A stretch of DNA of 64,000 nucleotides from the NCBI GenBank assembly GCA_037013685.1, contig CM072899.1:12194479-12258478 (forward strand). Direction: 5' to 3'. The notes below the pieces were generated by a model that worked only from the letters and a program-made list of their open reading frames with translations, was not told the DNA's origin and searched no databases. The translations under genes were made by a program, and so were the position numbers. Shown piece by piece: positions 23,494 to 36,000 of the stretch. Position 1 is the stretch's first letter, and every line of letters starts with the position of its first letter. Source of the stretch: Acridotheres tristis. Lineage: Eukaryota; Chordata; Aves; Passeriformes; Sturnidae.

Positions 23494-24293
23494 CTAAAAA
23501 AAAAGTGGACACAAAATAAATATTGTACTTGGACATCTTCATCAAAGCTAAAAATATAACACCATACATTTTTACTATTTCTTATTTGGACATGAAATGA
23601 TATGGAAAATCTTCTACAGTAATTTACTCATCTTCCCACAAGCAAGCAAAGACCCTAAAGCTTCACACAAGTATTTCTGGATACTAATGATAAAAGGATA
23701 TTTAAATAAGCAATAAACCTCACAAAATCGTTGATAATGAAAGATGACTAAAATGATGCTATTTGTGGTTAGCACTCAATGCAAACAAAATGTTAAAGTT
23801 CTTGGTTTCTACTACTCTTGGAAGATTTCTCAAAAATGGGCATATACACAGAAAACACTGTCAATATTCATCTGAGATTCCATTAACTCCACTTTAGTTG
23901 AGTCTATGTGCCTTTAAAAGAGCCAAAATAATAATCATAAATAAAGAAAGAGGGCAGGAGAATCTGCTTATTTGCTTTCTTTTTCTCTAGATTCTTCTGT
24001 TTCTAATATCCATTTCAGCAGAGTAAAGTACAGTCAGAAAAGCCCAACTACATGCTAATTTTTTTTTCTTCTAGAGAACTTTGTTCTTCATAGTTGTCTT
24101 AATTACTAAAAATAAGAAGCAAATGAGTTGTTTTTTTCTCATAATGCCTACATAAAGATCGATGCACTCATTTATTGGCTTTGCAAGGATCACAGGAAAA
24201 TAAACTGCTCCCATGATGATTTTAAACATAATATCCATCCAATGCTCATCATACAGTAGCTGAATTTTGGTACATGGGAATGTATGTTCTTAC
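23494..24293 (-). other. SLMAP intron 4, no feature seen
   Basis: 800 bp, AT-rich, donor GTAAGA, acceptor TTTTTTTAG. Nothing recognisable. Confidence 0.85.
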
Positions 24294-24366
24294 TCTGATC
24301 GCAATCGAGCTTCCATTCCATCTGGAAGGAACAGTTTGATTGTGGAGACTATACATCCATGGGTAA
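24294..24366 (-). CDS. SLMAP: SLMAP exon 4, end of FHA domain
   Basis: A 73-bp exon: completes Val-116 and reads THGCIVSTIKLFLPDGMEAR then LRS, residues 117-139, ending with two bases of Asp-140. Acceptor GAAATTTCAG-like (CATTTCAG), donor AGA|GTAAGA. It supplies the last beta strand of the FHA sandwich and the start of the linker. The in-frame Met of DGMEAR could serve as an internal start if transcription begins at the intron-3 CpG island. Confidence 0.96.
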
Positions 24367-26149
24367 CTGAAATGAAACAAATACTAAGTCATCATGATCC
24401 ATTACTACTTAAAATTAAGTTCAGTGCTTAATATATAGTAAGCAAGTAAACTGTTTTAAGAAACCTTGAGACAGACAAAGAGGAGGAGACATGAACACCT
24501 TCAAGCACCATGGCCTGGGTCTGCCTTCTCAAACCTCCTCTGGACACAGGAAACATCATGACAAACTTGGACAGGTTATGCTGTGTACTCAGTCCTGCCT
24601 GTGGAGCAGTTCCAGTTCCCACTCTTCCATGTGCAGCAATACCTGAAACTTATCTTTACTACAGTATGTTAAAAAAGAGAATGTTTTGATCATAAAAATG
24701 AGTGAAGAGGAAATGAGTGAGGTGCATCTTACCTGAACCAGGTAACAGGAATGCAGAGGTACCAACAAAATAAAGAGCTGCCTTTTTGTCAAGATTCTGA
24801 CAAGCATATCCAGGGATTTAAAAGGTAACACATCCAATTTGTGTCACTGACACTTACTTTGAGGTCTGGAACTCACCGAGTGATAGGAAATGCAATATTT
24901 GATTCATACATCAAGTTCAAACTTCCTACACAATGTTTCAAAAAAATATTAATGCTACCATTTTCAATGCCTTTGCCAACAGCCAAATTATGTGTGTCTT
25001 GGTTGATTTTTTTCCCCCTGTATGGTTCTATGAATTGGGAAGTAAAAATTATTTCCAGATACACAGAAAGATAGCTGTACATTGTTCCCAAAGCACTATC
25101 ACAAGTGAGATACAAATGAGTGTGTGGTCACCCATCACAAACCACTCTATCTCCAGCACTCACTAACATACAAAATAGCTGCTCTTCTTTCTCAGTTATT
25201 AATATCAGCAAAACAGTTAATCTGGCTTTGAAAAAAAAAGGGCAATGGGCGTTTTAGGACACTGGTAATACACCAGGGAAATGAGACAGGTCTTTAAGGA
25301 AGCTACCTCAATAAAATCTAAAAATACAGGAGAAATGATCCAACCAAGACAAGCTGGTTTTAACCTTTATTTAGCTAATGCTTTCGAGATGTATTCTCCT
25401 GAATAGAGCATCTTGTTTTTTCAAGCCAACCTGGTAAAATATTAAATTTGCATGCCACAGCAGAACAGATTAAACTGCAGGGTTCGGGGTCTTTATTTAT
25501 AATGGAATAAATGCAGTTTGCAAAAACATTTTAAAATACATTAACAATATTAGCTGTACCCTGTAATATATAGCTTTCGTAATGCAAAATTCTTTATTTA
25601 AGAGGAAATCAGTGATTTTAGTAAGAAAACATTAGGATATCAGACATTAAATACAGACAGCTTTACCTTTGGGTCACATATGAGGTAGGTCTGCTGTAAG
25701 ATTATATAATTCTGAAGTTTTTCTGTCAACAGCTAGACTGACAAAAATCTCCTAAAATCTGCAGGAGTCTTATTTCTGTCAAATTAGGATATAATGGGCA
25801 TCTAGCAAAAGGTCTCAAATAGACAGTGACTGGGAAAAGGTACCAAGCATTTTGACAAACTTGTAAGATTAAAATAGTAAGAATGGAAACAATACCCAAA
25901 CTCTGCACATGACCTTTAGCTATCAGTTCACTGCAATTGGAAAAATAAGGAGAAAGCCTGAGGTAGAGCAACACAAAAAATACGAATACAGTACTGCTTG
26001 CACAGAACAGCAGCAGTGGTTTCAATTCAGGTCTGTAGAAATTCTTTTGAGGAATTAACAAGAAAAGGCATTAAAGGAAGCCCAGGTTTGCCAATGGAGC
26101 TGAGGCACCCCCTGTCCCCACAGCTCACCCCGCTCTCCATCGCACTCAC

Positions 26150-26202
26150 CTGCGGGCGCTCCGCGGGGCCGCCGCTCCCGCCCGGCCCGGCCCGGCCGCC
26201 AT
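26150..26202 (-). CDS. SLMAP: Candidate alternative first exon of SLMAP
   Basis: On the minus strand an ATG in strong context (G at -3, G at +4) opens 17 codons, MAAGPGRAGAAAPRSAR, and then meets a near-perfect donor CGCAG|GTGAGTGCG at 26,149. Unspliced, the frame stops one codon later, so it makes sense only as a spliced exon. It ends with two bases of a codon. Joined to exon 5 (23,493) the SLMAP frame is kept; joined to exon 4 it would be lost, although Met in exon 4 could then be used. The product would lack the FHA domain. The 5' limit is unknown. Not supported by any homology I know. Confidence 0.4.
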
Positions 26203-26214
26203 GGCGCAGCGCCG

Positions 26215-26229
26215 CCGCCAGGGGGCGCC
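26215..26229 (+). promoter_or_regulatory. CTCF-like motif at internal CpG island
   Basis: Reads CCGCCAGGGGGCGCC, 14 of 15 positions of the CTCF core CCASYAGRKGGCRSY (G for A at position 3). It lies immediately upstream of the candidate internal start on the opposite strand. Motif evidence only; such strings also arise by chance in CpG islands. Confidence 0.45.
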
Positions 26230-26300
26230 ACAGCGCCTGCAACCGCGGCCGCCGAGTCCGCCCCGCCCCGCCCCGCGCGCGCCCTCCGGAGCGGGAACGG

Positions 26301-26615
26301 CCGCCCCACAGCCCCGGCTCCCTCCACACGTACCGCTCCCTCCACACGTACCGCTCCCTCCACAGCCCCGGCTCCCTCCACAGCCCCGGCTCCCTCCACA
26401 GCCCCGGCTCCCTCCACAGCCCCGGCTCCCTCCACAGCCCCGGCTCCCTCCACGGCCCCAAACAGCCGCCCCACGGCCCCGGCTCCCTCCACGGTGTCAA
26501 ACAGCCGCCCCACGGCCCCGGCTCCCTCCACACGTACCGCTCCCTCCACAGCCCCGGCTCCCTCCACGGCGTCAAACAGCCGCCTCACATGCACAGCTCT
26601 CTCCACGGAGTAAAA
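26301..26615. repeat. 18-bp minisatellite with variant units
   Basis: Tandem array of 18-bp units CCCTCCACAGCCCCGGCT (five in a row, one later) alternating with the variant CCCTCCACACGTACCGCT (two, then one) and with 39-bp units containing a GGNGTCAAACAGCCGCC insert. All unit lengths are divisible by three, so the array stays open in several frames and yields the long Pro/Leu/His-rich or Trp/Arg-rich open frames on both strands. It adjoins the internal CpG island on its upstream side relative to the minus strand. Confidence 0.95.
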
Positions 26616-29600
26616 CCCCGCTCCTGCTCCATTTGCTGTTCCACACTTGAGTCACGACCTTGCTGGTCCCCTCCAAAACACGGAGCTGCCCCACATTTCA
26701 CAGCTCCAAAACCCCTAAGACCTGTCCTGAACCCCGACAGGTTCTGCTGCACTAGAGCACAACAAGAACACAGAAACAATTTCTGTTTGTCTCCGTCTTT
26801 GCTTCCTAGACAGACAATTTGCCAATGATGCTCTTGTTTTTTGTTTTCATTCATTAACGTGGTACCCAGCCCTGAGGAGCCACCACATCCCTCGGGGATC
26901 TGTGCACTGCCCCGCAGCACACACTGCACTCTCCACTTGCATCTCCCTCAAACATCCCATGACAGAACAGATGTATCAAAGTCCAAACCTGACTAGAAAA
27001 AAGTGCATAAACTGCATCTGAACTAAGTCCTGTTGGTATTATTTGACTTTGCTTTGCAATGCTGCTGCTCCTTTCCATGCAGGGAAGTATCATCAGTTAA
27101 CCCGGAATGCTCTGGCACAAGTGGGAAATTTAGACAGTGCTAAAAGAACATAAACCATTGCAATTGGAAAAAGAAGGAGGAAAGCTAACACAGAGAAAAG
27201 CACGGTGAGATGTCAATAGGTAAGTGCTTTATCAAAGAGGGGGATATGGCCAGGCCCCTGTGCTTGTCAGTAAAACAGCAAGTGAACAAATAAGGAAGCA
27301 GGAGGGATGCAAACACTTCTCCAGGACGTGTTACTGACTTTGGCTCAGCTGCAGGAAACTGAGCAATTGGTGCTCATACCTGATAACCTGAAAAATCACA
27401 TACTGAGCATGCCACTATTTTAATGAGCCAAATCCAGATCACATTTGCAAGGAAATTACTTACTAAAACAGAGCCTCAACAATAAAATAAATGTATTCTA
27501 ACAATAGCGACAGAATTCAGAATTTACATGGGCAAATATACTCTCTGTCGTCATTACCTTATAATTACACACAGCAGATTGCTGAAATGACTTGTGCAAG
27601 TAAGACATTTTGTAAATACCAGAGTGCAAAGTGCTTTTAAAGGCAATCACCAATTTAAAAAACTACTTTGTTGTCTGTTTCATGACTGGATTAGATTAAC
27701 AGTAACATGTAAGACTACTGAAATTAACGGGTGAAAACTCCATGTTTATATTCATTCTAACCGCATTCATAGGTAAACACCCTGTAATGATACAATCTTC
27801 ATTCTCTGCTTGGGGGAGCAGAGAAGGAGGAAAGTAAACTTGTATCCTCTTTCTGATCAGAGAGATCAACATATTCATGAGTAACATGAGCACAGCTTCC
27901 ATGTTCAAAGCCAGAGAAAAGGACAAGGAAAGCTGCATAATCTGATCACTCATTACACAAATGCCAGGTCACCAGCACTTGTGTAATGTATCGTGCTTTG
28001 TAAAACTAACATAAAACCACAGCAAATAACTACTACTGGCAGAAGTTCATGGCAAGAATTTGCTTACTATGAACTTTCCACAAATGTTTCCATGAACTAA
28101 CTGCAATGTGCTGATAAAAACAAGTCAAGTCCAATTTTTCTTCCAAGTAAAGGTTATAATAAAATTTTAGTCTAAATACGCTTGAAGAAATTCAGCTTCT
28201 CTTAGCAAGGACCGCATCTCATCAAATTAACAGTTCCAAGTTCATTATGTGCAGTGTATTCCTTTGATTTCTTCCATGTATACTGCTAGTTTTCATAAAT
28301 GCTTGCAATCACTTCACATGGAAACATTTTAACTAACTCCCAGGCAATTTCGCTTAGGCATCCTGGAGTCGAATCTTTTCAACATCGTTTTTGAGAAGAA
28401 TAAAACAACGTGATGAGACTTTCACTGCAATGAATCACTCAAAAATCCTACATCTTCAAAAGCTCTCCATGACAAAGTACCACCACCACGACCATTACTA
28501 AACAATGTTTTCCTTAAAGACTTCCATCAACCTTCCTCTGATACTTCAGATCTGAGAATTACAACCCTGTCTGGCTAAAGACAAAATTCATGAGTAACAG
28601 ACCAGATGCCATCTTTATGTCTTGTTCACTTAATGCACTTTAACAAATTCTCCAGTTGTACTACGGTTCAGTTTGTTGGGCTTCAGGGGGGTTGGTTTGC
28701 AAGAGGTTTGCCTTGATGGACATTTTGTTTATTTGTTTATTTTAAAGAACTTTATCATCAGTCTTCCAATTTAATATTATTTTTTCATTCCTCTCCAATA
28801 CACTTCTCTTTAAGGATAAGCTCTATAAAGCTCTTGTTCAGAAAAGCAGTAAAGGGGTAATGGCAGTTAACATTTTATTACTAAAGCTGTGTATTACTGA
28901 GTAGGTAGGATTCCACAGAACATAGCCAGAAGTTCAATGCTTACAGAAAGCAGCAGACCCATTAGGGAACTTTAAAACGTCTTGACAAAACTGATTACAA
29001 TCTGATAATCCCCATACAGGCCAGTCTCCAGAAAGATAAACAAATGGTTCCTGAAATACTATGTAATTTCAAAAGAAAAGAGATAGAGGCTGCATTTTAA
29101 TTAACACAGATACAGAGGTATTGCCATAATACAAGATCAACTGAGCATGCATACTGGGCAGAAGACAGCAAGAAAAACAAACCAAACAAAAAGGCCATCA
29201 CCTCATTTGTCAGCTAGCAACTTTTTTCTATTCTCATTTTAAAGTAGCTGCAGAAATGAAAATCAGTAGCCATCACAGAAATAAATAGTGGGCAGCCTGA
29301 AAGAATTAAGTTAGTCTGTTTCAAACCTACACTGACTACTAGATCAAGAAATTCAGGTTCATATTTCTGCCACACTATTAGCTGAAACCTTAGGGTTCAG
29401 AGTGCTTGAAAGAAAGGTAATTACAATAATAAAATCCAAACACAAAAAGCCCAACACAGCACTACACATGCATGCTTGTGTTGCACTTTCAAAATTGCTG
29501 TGGGTCAATTTAAGTGAGGCAATAGATGAACATGTGGCCCCAGCTGAGCCTCCTTTTCCAGACCTACACTTCCCCTGCATACAGTAGCAGCTACACAGCC

Positions 29601-29879
29601 AGGGAAGAAGGTAGGCTATGGAAACAACCTAGTAAATTCCATCTGGGGGCGTAGGGGTAGAAATAGTCTGTGTTTTTAAGAGACAGGTTTCTTAATCAGG
29701 TACCACATGGGCACAGGGCTCACTGCCAGCACAAAGGAGGGAAGAAGTAACAAAAACCAAAACAAAACTATTTTCTTACAATGGGAATGCCATTTAGTTT
29801 TAAAGACTGGATTGTAATAAGATGTTCAAAATAAATATACTTGAAAAGAAACAAAAAAGAAAAGGTTCCATACCCTTAC

Positions 29880-30027
29880 CTTTCCGCGTGTTCTCCGTCA
29901 CATCTACACCAAACTGGATGATGTCACCTGACATAATTTCACATGGTGGGCTTTCCTCTGATCCTCTACTCAGTCTCTGACTATTAATGAAGGTACCATT
30001 ACTACTTTTAGTGTCTTGAAGATAGAA
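29880..30027 (-). CDS. SLMAP: SLMAP exon 3, second half of FHA domain
   Basis: A 148-bp exon, 49 codons plus one base, residues 67-115, beginning [20 protein letters not shown] and ending [15 protein letters not shown]. Acceptor TTTTTTTTACAG, donor AAG|GTAAGG. It holds the conserved FHA motif SSNGT (residues 74-78), with Asn-76 being the residue that fixes the phosphopeptide backbone, followed by the G-D-x-I-x-F-G strand. It completes the phosphothreonine pocket begun in exon 2. Near-identical to mammalian SLMAP. Confidence 0.98.
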
Positions 30028-33000
30028 CTGTAAAAAAAACAAGAAGAACAGTAAAATATCTGGGAAAAGTAAGACAAGAAATACAAGCACAAGTAAAACT
30101 TTATATAAATAAAATTCATTTCTAGAAGATAACAAACGTATCAAACTCTAAACATCCTCATCAGGATGAAACACCTTCCCATTATCAAGAAGTACTTGTA
30201 TTTGATTTGGAGTTAATGTATGATTGAATTCTAGCACATACACTATGCAAATAATTGGTACAAAGTGTACTTGAACTACTGCCTGCAGTAGAGGATCACA
30301 CGTCATTAGCAACGACACCTTTTGCCACATACATATAACAATTCTTATTTAAGTTGGTCAACACACAAAAAATTCTAACTGCTCATACATTTAAGGCAAC
30401 AGTACTGCATGACAAACATGCTGCAGGGAAGGCTACTGAAGGCACTAGCAAAAACTCTAGCAGAAGACTGAATTCAGAAATTGCAATAAAAGACCATGGT
30501 GAAACTGAAAGAATATCAACAGGATGCTTTTACTTCTAAGCAATATTAGTTTACATCATTAACTTAATTACAAGATTTCAAGTACTTTTGTAAATACTCC
30601 TCTGTAGAGTTAATTAAATGTGAATAGCAACTTAATGAATTTGAAACTACTTTGATGACACAAGACTTGTAGTCAAAACTGCTGCATCTAAGAGGTTACA
30701 GACGAATCACCTAGCAGAAGACCAGAGTGACTGGCTATGACCTGAGCAGTGACAGAATAAAACAGAGGACCAGAAAGTTATTGACAGCCAGGTGTAACTA
30801 CTGGAATGAGTTAATCTCACTACTCCAAGATAACAATAGCTACTACAGGAACCTGCTGGAATAACAGAAATCACTGGCTTCCTGCACTCAAAGAATCTCA
30901 TCAAGCCTCAAAGCAGGCACTAGGGCTGAGGGAAAAGATGTTGTGTTTGGAGAAATGAATGTATTCCCATATTTTTCTTATAAAAGCAATTGACCTTTCT
31001 CTTTTTTTTCAGCATTCCATGCAGAATTTTCCATGCTTTAATTGCCTCTATTATTACACACCTCAAAAAAACCTGATACATAGCTCAAAAACACAGTGTC
31101 GAGGGGAAAGATGGGTTTTGAATGGAGTGAGAGCACAGTACCAGGGCTCCTCAGATCTTCTATTGAAAAATGACGCTGAGTGTATGATATGGATATTATA
31201 TGGCATGACACAGTGGCCTTAAGCACAGAGCTGGAATTCCATTGTGTCCAGCACACAGGACTCAGTGATCAAGGGGAATGCCAGCACAGGAAAGCTCAGG
31301 TAGGTGTTTGAAATTAAATGCAGTATGGGAAAGACTACCCTCCTCACAACAGATATGCCTTAGACCTTCAATTGAAGGAAAATAAAACAGTAATCAGTCA
31401 TAAGGTGATATAGATGAAGGTAAACATAAATTATGGATAGGTCAAGAAATTATGACTGCATTCACTGCATTAATAATCAAACTCATTCTAAGTAATAATC
31501 TTCATAGTATGAAACACTATTTACATACCAGTATATAATATAGCTCTTATAAGTTTCATGCTTAAAAGCCAATCAAATTAATTAGCTTGTTAATTTAATA
31601 GTCTGAAAGTATTGAACTCTCTCATGGTTCAGTGCAGAGGTAATTATTTCTTGCTTCCTGTTTGTTTTGAATTAGCTTTCTTCTTAATTTGAAAATTCTT
31701 CTGTTACGAAAAAGTGAGTCACAGGCAAGGAGAAACAAACATGCTTCTGCTTATTTGCTCTTCCCCACCCTTTTCTTCTCTGTGCATATCTGCCTTTTAT
31801 CCCTCCCAGCATTTTGATTAATCATTGCCCCTTGCAACCACATTTTTTCAGCATCTGCAAATGGGACTCAGACAAGATAGCACAAGGAAATACAGGACAG
31901 TGACCACAGAAAAAAAAGCAACAGAGCATCAGCCATACAAAACTTCTAAAATATCAGCAGACACAAAATTCAAACCGCAAAAGGATATTTATAAACAAAT
32001 GTCCACAGAAAATACACATTACATTTAATATTATGTAACTGATGTCCACTTAAGTGCATACTACTGAATTGTATCACATAAATTTTAGAAGAGTGATGCT
32101 CTTCAAGTCTTTTCACTCTGTAAATACCCTTCTTCCTGCATCTAGTAAAGAAGCAATACCAGCCACATGTTAATAGCTGATGTCTAAGGATGGGAAACAC
32201 ACTGCCTTCAAATCTTGCTAAAAGGAGTCATTTATCTCTAATGTAGCCACTCCTTGGGAACCCACTGAGCCAGTCCTTTTCAGGCAGCAAATTCAAATGT
32301 TACGTCCATGCTGGTTTTCACTAGTTCAAATGATCTTTCTCAATCTCTCCATCCTTTTGCATAATTACTAAAGCTATCTTCAGGAAGTAAAATCAAGTGC
32401 AAGCCCTGAAACAAATGTGTCTATACATTAACTAGTACTTGTGGGGGCATAGCGGTTTTTAATGTACTATTTAATTAAGCAGTAAGCACAGGGGGTTCTC
32501 TGATTGCCAAACCAACACCTTTTACACAGCACCTGTGTAACACAGCACCTTGTGTGAATCCAGCACCATTTATCCTTGCTGCCCCCAGCATAGCCCGAGC
32601 TCAGGCAGCAGTGCCAGCTCACAGAGCAGCCATGCATCCTGCCCTTCCCAGCTCTCGCTGCCGAGCTGTGTCACCACCTTGTCACTTGGACTGGCTCAGG
32701 TGCTTGTTTAGTCACTGCAAGCCAGTTTCGAGCTGATGCAAGGTAAATGAGGAGGTGCTTAAGCCAGTACTGCCAGAAAAAATGGCAGCATATACTTGGC
32801 CTAATTATACTTGCTTTTGTAATTCACTCCCCAGAGCAAAGTCCCAGCCCTTTTGTACCTCATATTAACACCAAGCCCAACCTAGAGCAGAGAGGGCAAC
32901 TCACACACATTCAAAACAATTCAGCTTTAACTTTTTGTTAAAGTATTATCACATCCTTAATTCAGGGGATAGCTGTGTATGTTGCTGGTATTGTGCTGGT

Positions 33001-36000
33001 TTCCCCTCCTTTCTTAAAAAATACAAGGTAACAAAGTAACTGATCAAGAAACTTCACTCTATTATCATAACAGCTCAGACAAAAAAAAATCCTAGCCTGT
33101 ATTTCTTCTTTAGCAATTTATTGTTTATCTCTCCTCCCACCTACATATCATTAAAAAGATCAGTTAACTGCAGACACCTTACTAAGCTGCTTCCACAAAA
33201 TTTGTGACGATTTTGTTCTAAAGTAAAACTTGCAGTTCATCAGTACACACAAACTTCTTCAGTACAGAACATCTTCCTTAGAAACTATATTATGGAAGTT
33301 CCAAAAAAACTACAGATCTGTGTTTCCCTGTTTTGCAAGGAATTATGTACTTATTTCACAAATTTAGTATTGATAATATTTCAAGTTACTATTCAATTTT
33401 GCAAATTGAACAAATGTACCTCCTCTGCTCTGACCTTTGGTGCATAAAAATCACATTCCTTCTTCAGGTCAATGACTCATAAGAGCATCAACAACCTGCC
33501 AAATCAGTTCATGTATTATTTTCATGCACTTAGATACCACTATGATTTTCCCCCATAACAAATTTTCAATATTTTCTTATTACAGAAATGGAAGATTCTT
33601 CTGTAGTGAACCCAAACCATAACATAAAAATTAAGCACATAAGATATGTTAATTCTAACTGATATTAGGAAGTTGCAAATTGCTATGCTACAGGACAGAC
33701 TTTAACCCAACTTATGAAATGTAGGTTAACTGTTTACTTCAAAGTAATAAAATCAACTAGCAATAACAAACCCATTCTGTTTAGATCACTATTGTAACAT
33801 CTTCCAGGAGGCAGGCTGAAGAAAACTCCTTAATTAGCCTGACAAGTGAGAAAGCCATGACGTGTTTTCTTTCCCAAGCCATATGCAGGCCTGACACAGG
33901 ATGAGACACTTCTGAAGGATCTCAGAGAAGACAAAATATGGGCTCAAAGACATATAGAAAACCTTGAAAAGAAAGTAGCACACTTGTTCAGTGCTTTGAT
34001 TACCTGGATTTAATTACAGCAGAACTAAAGAAATAAACAGCTGACCAGCTTTTTAATACTAATATTTGCTATTACTATGTACAACCTTCCTTGGCCATTT
34101 TAAGAGCACGTTACTGCTACTCCATCTAACCCAGCTTGAAACTGCAGTTCAGGGCAATTTTTCTAAGAACTACATTGAGGAGAATTGCTGGAAAACTGAG
34201 GCAGTTTGTCCAGAGAGATGTGAAATTCAGTATGTGAAGAGGAACAACTACAACACCAAAAAAATGCAGGAAGAATAAGCCATCACACATAATTAATCTA
34301 TTTCAGCCTCATTCCATGGTTGAATTAATAATTAAGTAAATAAGCACCAAAACATAGGCTATCGTCTTTTACACAAAGTCAAAAATGAAAATATTTATTT
34401 ATTAAAGAAATTTTCACTGCCTAAACAAGTAATGCAGAAAAAGAACCCTAATTTCACCATCTCCTTGTGCACCATTCTTTTTCTCACCTCTTATTTCCTT
34501 TGTGAAAGAAGTACACACAACTGCTATGAGCTTCAGGGTCCTGTAATACCTTTAGCTTCAATCAGAAAGATTTTAATTATTTTGTCAAATTATGAACTAT
34601 AACCAGTAAGGAGATGGCAGCTCCAGTTCCGCCATGGTTACTGCCACAAAGGGGCAGCAAGGTTATCAGCCAGAGCAGTTAAATCATAAAATGCTGCAGT
34701 TCATGATGAAAGATTCTTCCCCTACTCACACTAAATCATTGAACAATTAATGCAGGCATTATAAATGCATCCCCTGAGTATTAAAGCTAATACTTAAAAG
34801 CAGCAAGTAAATAGAGATCTAGAAATTGGAATACTTGCCCTGGAGTAATACTTCACTAAGCAGTAATGCATCTGAGTTCATTTCCTCATTGCATGCTGAG
34901 AATTCTACCAGGAAACAAAGTACACTGTGCACAAGTCCGACGGTGCAAAGCCAAAGACTTGAAAACAATATATACCAGGGTCAAACCAACATGGCCAACA
35001 TTTATCCCACTGGGCTAGAAATTATTTTCTCTCTTATTGTTACAAGATTATTTCATCTTATTTGAAGTCTTAACACTGATAATTTTCTCATTTTGGAAGC
35101 AGCACTCTGCTAGCAATATACTATGCAAACCATACTGAATTCTAGGTCAGTCCTTTGGCTGTAAGATAGAGAAGTTCAAATGCTAAATTATCCCCAGATA
35201 CAATTGATTGAGTTGCTCATTCTGGTCTGCTTAGACAGATCCTAAATTCCTTTCCTCTCACTTGCCTAACTCCACCCACCTATCAAGGAAGTAGAAGTAT
35301 TTGTCTCCATAAGCAAGCATAATTCACAGGGTGGGGTACATCAAGCAAAGCTACTTTTCTATTTAGTTTTCTCTTTCTTAAACACATAGATCTTATTTAT
35401 TTAGTAAGCTCCTTGCTTACTAAACCCCTGCTCCTTCAACTCAGAAACAAAACTAGTGCATTAGCTTTTGAATTCTTACAAAAAGTCCTTTTAAAAATTA
35501 TTCTAACTACCCCAGGCAGGCATGCACTATGAAACTAAAAGCAACCAGCTGTGTAGAAAGGGAATTTCCAGTCAGATTGAACAGTGAAGGAGTGGCAGTT
35601 GGCTTTTCAGGGACTGTAAGTGAAGCAAAACTTGCTAGTAGTTTTTGGTAACTTTTCTAAAAAATAATGAACTTTGCCACATTTTCTATGCAGTAATAAT
35701 AATTTTTAAAAGGATAAAAATTAACATTGTTTGATATAGCACTGGAAAAAAAAAAGTCACTGCGTTTTTAACTCAAAGTGTAAGCCTAATGTAAATCCAG
35801 CTACACTGATGAGAAAAGGTAAAAATCTTCAGCTATCCCCAGGAATCCAATGCTGTCCTTCCAAACTCGGCAGTAGTTCCAAGGGGCAGAGGGGAAAGGA
35901 CAGCAGGGAATATGCTCCTCTGCTGACCAAGTTGTTCCTATGTCTGTTTACATCTCGAGGGTTTGTTGTCTGTACTGCCAGGACAACCCTGCTGGTTGCT

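Larger units (their letters stand above)
26139..26300 (-). promoter_or_regulatory. Internal CpG island, candidate alternative SLMAP promoter
   Basis: Very CpG-rich block within an AT-rich intron. Overlapping GC boxes (repeated CCGCCCC) lie at 26,259-26,279, about 60 bp upstream of a minus-strand ATG, and a CTCF-like motif at 26,215-26,229. There is no TATA box. SLMAP is known to make shorter products from internal starts, which makes an intronic promoter plausible; activity here is inferred. Confidence 0.5.
24367..29879 (-). other. SLMAP intron 3, containing an internal CpG island
   Basis: 5,513 bp, donor GTAAGG, acceptor TTTCAG. AT-rich except for 26,100-26,620, which is strongly GC-rich and holds a candidate alternative first exon and a minisatellite (listed separately). 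The flanks 24,367-26,100 and 26,650-29,879 show no gene and no repeat I can name. Confidence 0.85.

Noticed and set aside
25998..26828. 276-codon plus-strand open frame through the minisatellite
   Set aside because: It is open only because the repeat units are multiples of three; the product is a monotonous SLHSPG-type repeat, and frames on the other strand are equally open.
30960..31018. Plus-strand acceptor-like CTTTCTCTTTTTTTTCAG in intron 2
   Set aside because: The sequence after it has no conserved or protein-like frame; pyrimidine runs with AG are frequent here.
34641..34658. Possible CTCF-like CCACAAAGGGGCAGC
   Set aside because: Two mismatches at positions that matter (5 and 7), with no supporting context.
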